From positions 1 through 7,418 of the forward strand of contig JBDRLC010000028.1 in the NCBI GenBank assembly GCA_043813305.1: 7,418 nucleotides of DNA, written 5' to 3'. This document shows positions 6,643 through 7,418 of this stretch, in pieces. Below the pieces are notes generated by a model that had not been told where the DNA came from, searched no databases, and worked only from the letters and a program-made list of their open reading frames with translations. Each line of letters begins with the position of its first letter. The first letter of the stretch is position 1. Origin of the DNA: JAHIZC01 sp043813305. Lineage in GTDB: Bacteria > Omnitrophota > Gorgyraeia > Gygaellales > Profunditerraquicolaceae. A program made the position numbers and the translations under genes.

Positions 6643-6715
6643 CTTACTTAACCTTACTCATACTTACTTAAGGAAGTTATTAAAAGTAAATTTGGCGATG
6701 TTTAAACAAATAATT

Positions 6716-6745
6716 TTATAATAGAATTACTTAGATTATAATAGA
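6716..6745. repeat. Direct repeat TTATAATAGA, two copies 20 bp apart
   Basis: Identical 10-mers occur at 6716-6725 and 6736-6745, two helical turns apart, with an ATTACTT core (a 6 of 7 match to the operator motif on the other strand) between them. They lie about 80-110 bp upstream of the pil promoter -35. This may be an upstream binding element, or simply chance in very AT-rich DNA. Confidence 0.35.
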
Positions 6746-6780
6746 TTTTGTTGTGGGAAGTGTGGAAGGATTAAAAGACA

Positions 6781-7233
6781 TTACAGGGCATATTGTGTTG
6801 CAACACAGATACAAAATTCAGCTCCCGTGACAGGAGTACAGGGATTACAATCAGGAACCCCTCCTGAGGGAAGAGCAATGCTTTCTCCATTTCTAACAAC
6901 ACCAATCCAAACAGCTTCGATAGTCCTCGGAAATTCAGGTTCAGTAATACACTCTTGAGAAGTAGCAGGACAACTAAGTACAGGATCATCATTTAAAATG
7001 CCATAATAAGCCGGGGTGGTCTGCCACTCCCCTTTTCGCAATTTATCATAAGCATAGTTTAAACCTGCCTTTGCCGCATAATAAGCCTGAGTACGCCCGA
7101 CTTGATGCTGTGTAAGGCTAGATGAGCTTGAAATATGCCTTAGGAAAACTAAACCTAAAATTGCAACCATCAAAACTGTACCTAAAGCTATTAATAAGGC
7201 TACTCCGCTCTTCTGGCTGTTAAGCTTGTCCAT
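6781..7233 (-). CDS. PilX/GspK-like minor pilin, short and cysteine-rich
   Basis: A 150-residue protein with a type IV pilin-like N-terminus. A short basic leader (MDKLNSQKSG) is followed by a hydrophobic helix, VALLIALGTVLMVAI, and then GRTQAYYAAKAGLNYAYDKL (46-65), the usual PilX/GspK pattern of an aromatic/alanine stretch after the helix. Prepilin peptidase would cut after Gly10. Position +5 is then Ile, not the usual Glu; GspK-type tip pseudopilins are known to lack that Glu. The C-terminal part has six cysteines (88, 95, 129, 132, 141, 143), so disulfides are likely. It is shorter than GspK (about 300 residues) and closer in size to PilX. Its ATG lies 14 bases inside the upstream winged-helix gene, with AAGAAAAG as a weak ribosome binding site. 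The exact role in the pilus is uncertain. Confidence 0.75.
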   Translation of the reverse strand: MDKLNSQKSGVALLIALGTVLMVAILGLVFLRHISSSSSLTQHQVGRTQAYYAAKAGLNYAYDKLRKGEWQTTPAYYGILNDDPVLSCPATSQECITEPEFPRTIEAVWIGVVRNGESIALPSGGVPDCNPCTPVTGAEFCICVATQYAL

Positions 7234-7418
7234 CTTTTCTTAAGTTGATCTTATATTCTCCGTTTGTATCTTGTAAGATTACATGCCCTTCTCTGGCTAA
7301 CCACCCCAGGCTCATCAGCACGTTATCCCGCGATTTATCAATCCCCTTAATCAGGTTCGACAAGGTGGCTTCTTCGTGTTCCTCCAGATAATGCCAGATT
7401 TCTCCTGCTATAATCCCG
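7220..7418 (-). CDS. Winged-helix protein of the DUF2582 type (5' end outside window)
   Basis: I translated 65 residues from the minus strand; the frame is open to the window edge and stops at TAA (7222-7220). The sequence starts GIIAGEIWHYLEEHEEATL, then SNLIKGIDKSRDNVLMSLGWLAREGHV (about 20-46), and ends with EYKINLRKDGQA. The helix, the SLGWLAREG turn and a closing beta strand match the small winged-helix DUF2582 family, whose members are about 70 residues long, so only a few N-terminal residues are probably missing. It is likely a nucleic-acid-binding or scaffold protein, but the family has no well-defined function. It overlaps the minor-pilin start by 14 bases, so the two are probably co-transcribed from a promoter outside the window. 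Confidence 0.8.
   Translation of the reverse strand, partial: GIIAGEIWHYLEEHEEATLSNLIKGIDKSRDNVLMSLGWLAREGHVILQDTNGEYKINLRKDGQA

Larger units (their letters stand above)
6571..6670 (-). repeat. Helically phased array of AAGTAAG decamers across the pil promoter (putative operator)
   Basis: Cutting the minus strand into consecutive 10-base steps from 6670 downward gives TAAGTAAGTA, TGAGTAAGGT, TAAGTAAGAA, AATACTTGAC, AAATTAAGTA, TTTTATGTTT, TAATTAAATT, CAAGTAAGTT, CATTATAAAA, AAGGTAAGAT. Against the core AAGTAAG at decamer positions 2-8, seven of the ten match at 7, 6, 7, 6, 5, 7 and 6 of 7 bases; the other three match at 0 to 2. All copies share orientation and exact 10-bp phase, so they would lie on one face of the DNA. 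The array covers the -35, the -10, the start region and the ribosome binding site. It is interpreted as a binding site for a head-to-tail cooperative regulator, plausibly the HTH protein encoded next to it. Confidence 0.75.
6569..6780. other. AT-rich intergenic regulatory gap between minor-pilin and HTH genes
   Basis: This is the only sizeable non-coding stretch in the window (212 bp). No open reading frame of note lies on either strand. The half nearest the HTH gene holds the promoter, the decamer array and the inverted repeat. The other half has two copies of TTATAATAGA exactly 20 bp apart (6716-6725 and 6736-6745) and an isolated ATTACTT (6726-6732). I see no GC-rich hairpin with a T-run behind the minor-pilin stop, so read-through into the pil operon is possible. 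Confidence 0.7.

Noticed and set aside
6571..6670. CRISPR or replication iteron array
   Set aside because: The repeat unit is only 7-10 bp with no unique spacers, and it sits on a promoter with no Rep or Cas gene near.
6715..6743. Plus-strand promoter with TATAAT at 6738-6743
   Set aside because: The best -35 at 17-bp spacing (TTTATA) is poor, and there is no plus-strand gene downstream to be read.
6771..6992. 73-codon minus-strand frame rich in Leu/Val starting MMILYLVV
   Set aside because: It is out of frame with and almost wholly inside the minor-pilin gene; the hydrophobic composition is a frame artefact and there is no ribosome site. I also considered it as a frameshifted tail of the minor pilin, but the pilin frame is open and ends normally.

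Overview
The window is a single-strand gene cluster, with every supported gene on the minus strand. It encodes the inner-membrane platform, secretin and assembly ATPase of a type IV pilus / type II secretion-like machine. Reading in the direction of transcription (right to left) the order is: a winged-helix protein (DUF2582-like, 5' end outside the window), a short PilX/GspK-like minor pilin, a 212-bp AT-rich regulatory gap, a 63-residue excisionase-type HTH protein, a fused PilM-PilN protein, PilO, PilP, a short PilQ-type secretin, PilB/GspE, and the first 184 codons of PilC/GspF, which runs off the left edge.

The machine genes from the HTH gene to PilC form one tightly packed operon. The junctions overlap by 1 or 4 bases, abut exactly, or are separated by 14 bases. 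Several Shine-Dalgarno sequences lie inside the last codons of the preceding gene, which points to translational coupling and fixed stoichiometry. PilQ would be the outer-membrane channel, PilP and PilO the periplasmic connectors, PilM-PilN a bitopic platform protein, PilC the inner-membrane rotor and PilB the hexameric extension ATPase. No major pilin, prepilin peptidase or PilT retraction ATPase is visible here.

The most unusual part is the gap upstream of the HTH gene. It holds a near-consensus sigma70-type promoter (TTGACA, 17-nt spacer, extended -10 TGT-TTTAAT). Around it is an array of decamers of form nAAGTAAGnn, all on the same helical face: seven of ten consecutive 10-base steps match at 5 to 7 of 7 core positions. 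The HTH protein encoded just downstream belongs to the superfamily that includes BldC and lambda Xis, which bind direct repeats head to tail. I infer a BldC-like autoregulatory switch controlling the whole machine. A second input may be cyclic di-GMP: PilB carries a tandem MshEN motif with the expected 24-5-24 spacing.

The host looks like a diderm bacterium (secretin with signal peptide, PilP/PilO). Base composition is moderately AT-rich (about 40% GC by eye). The combination of a PilM-PilN fusion, a minimal secretin, a PilX-like protein and a DUF2582 protein would fit Omnitrophota, Elusimicrobiota or a related uncultured lineage. That placement is a guess from gene content and was not tested.
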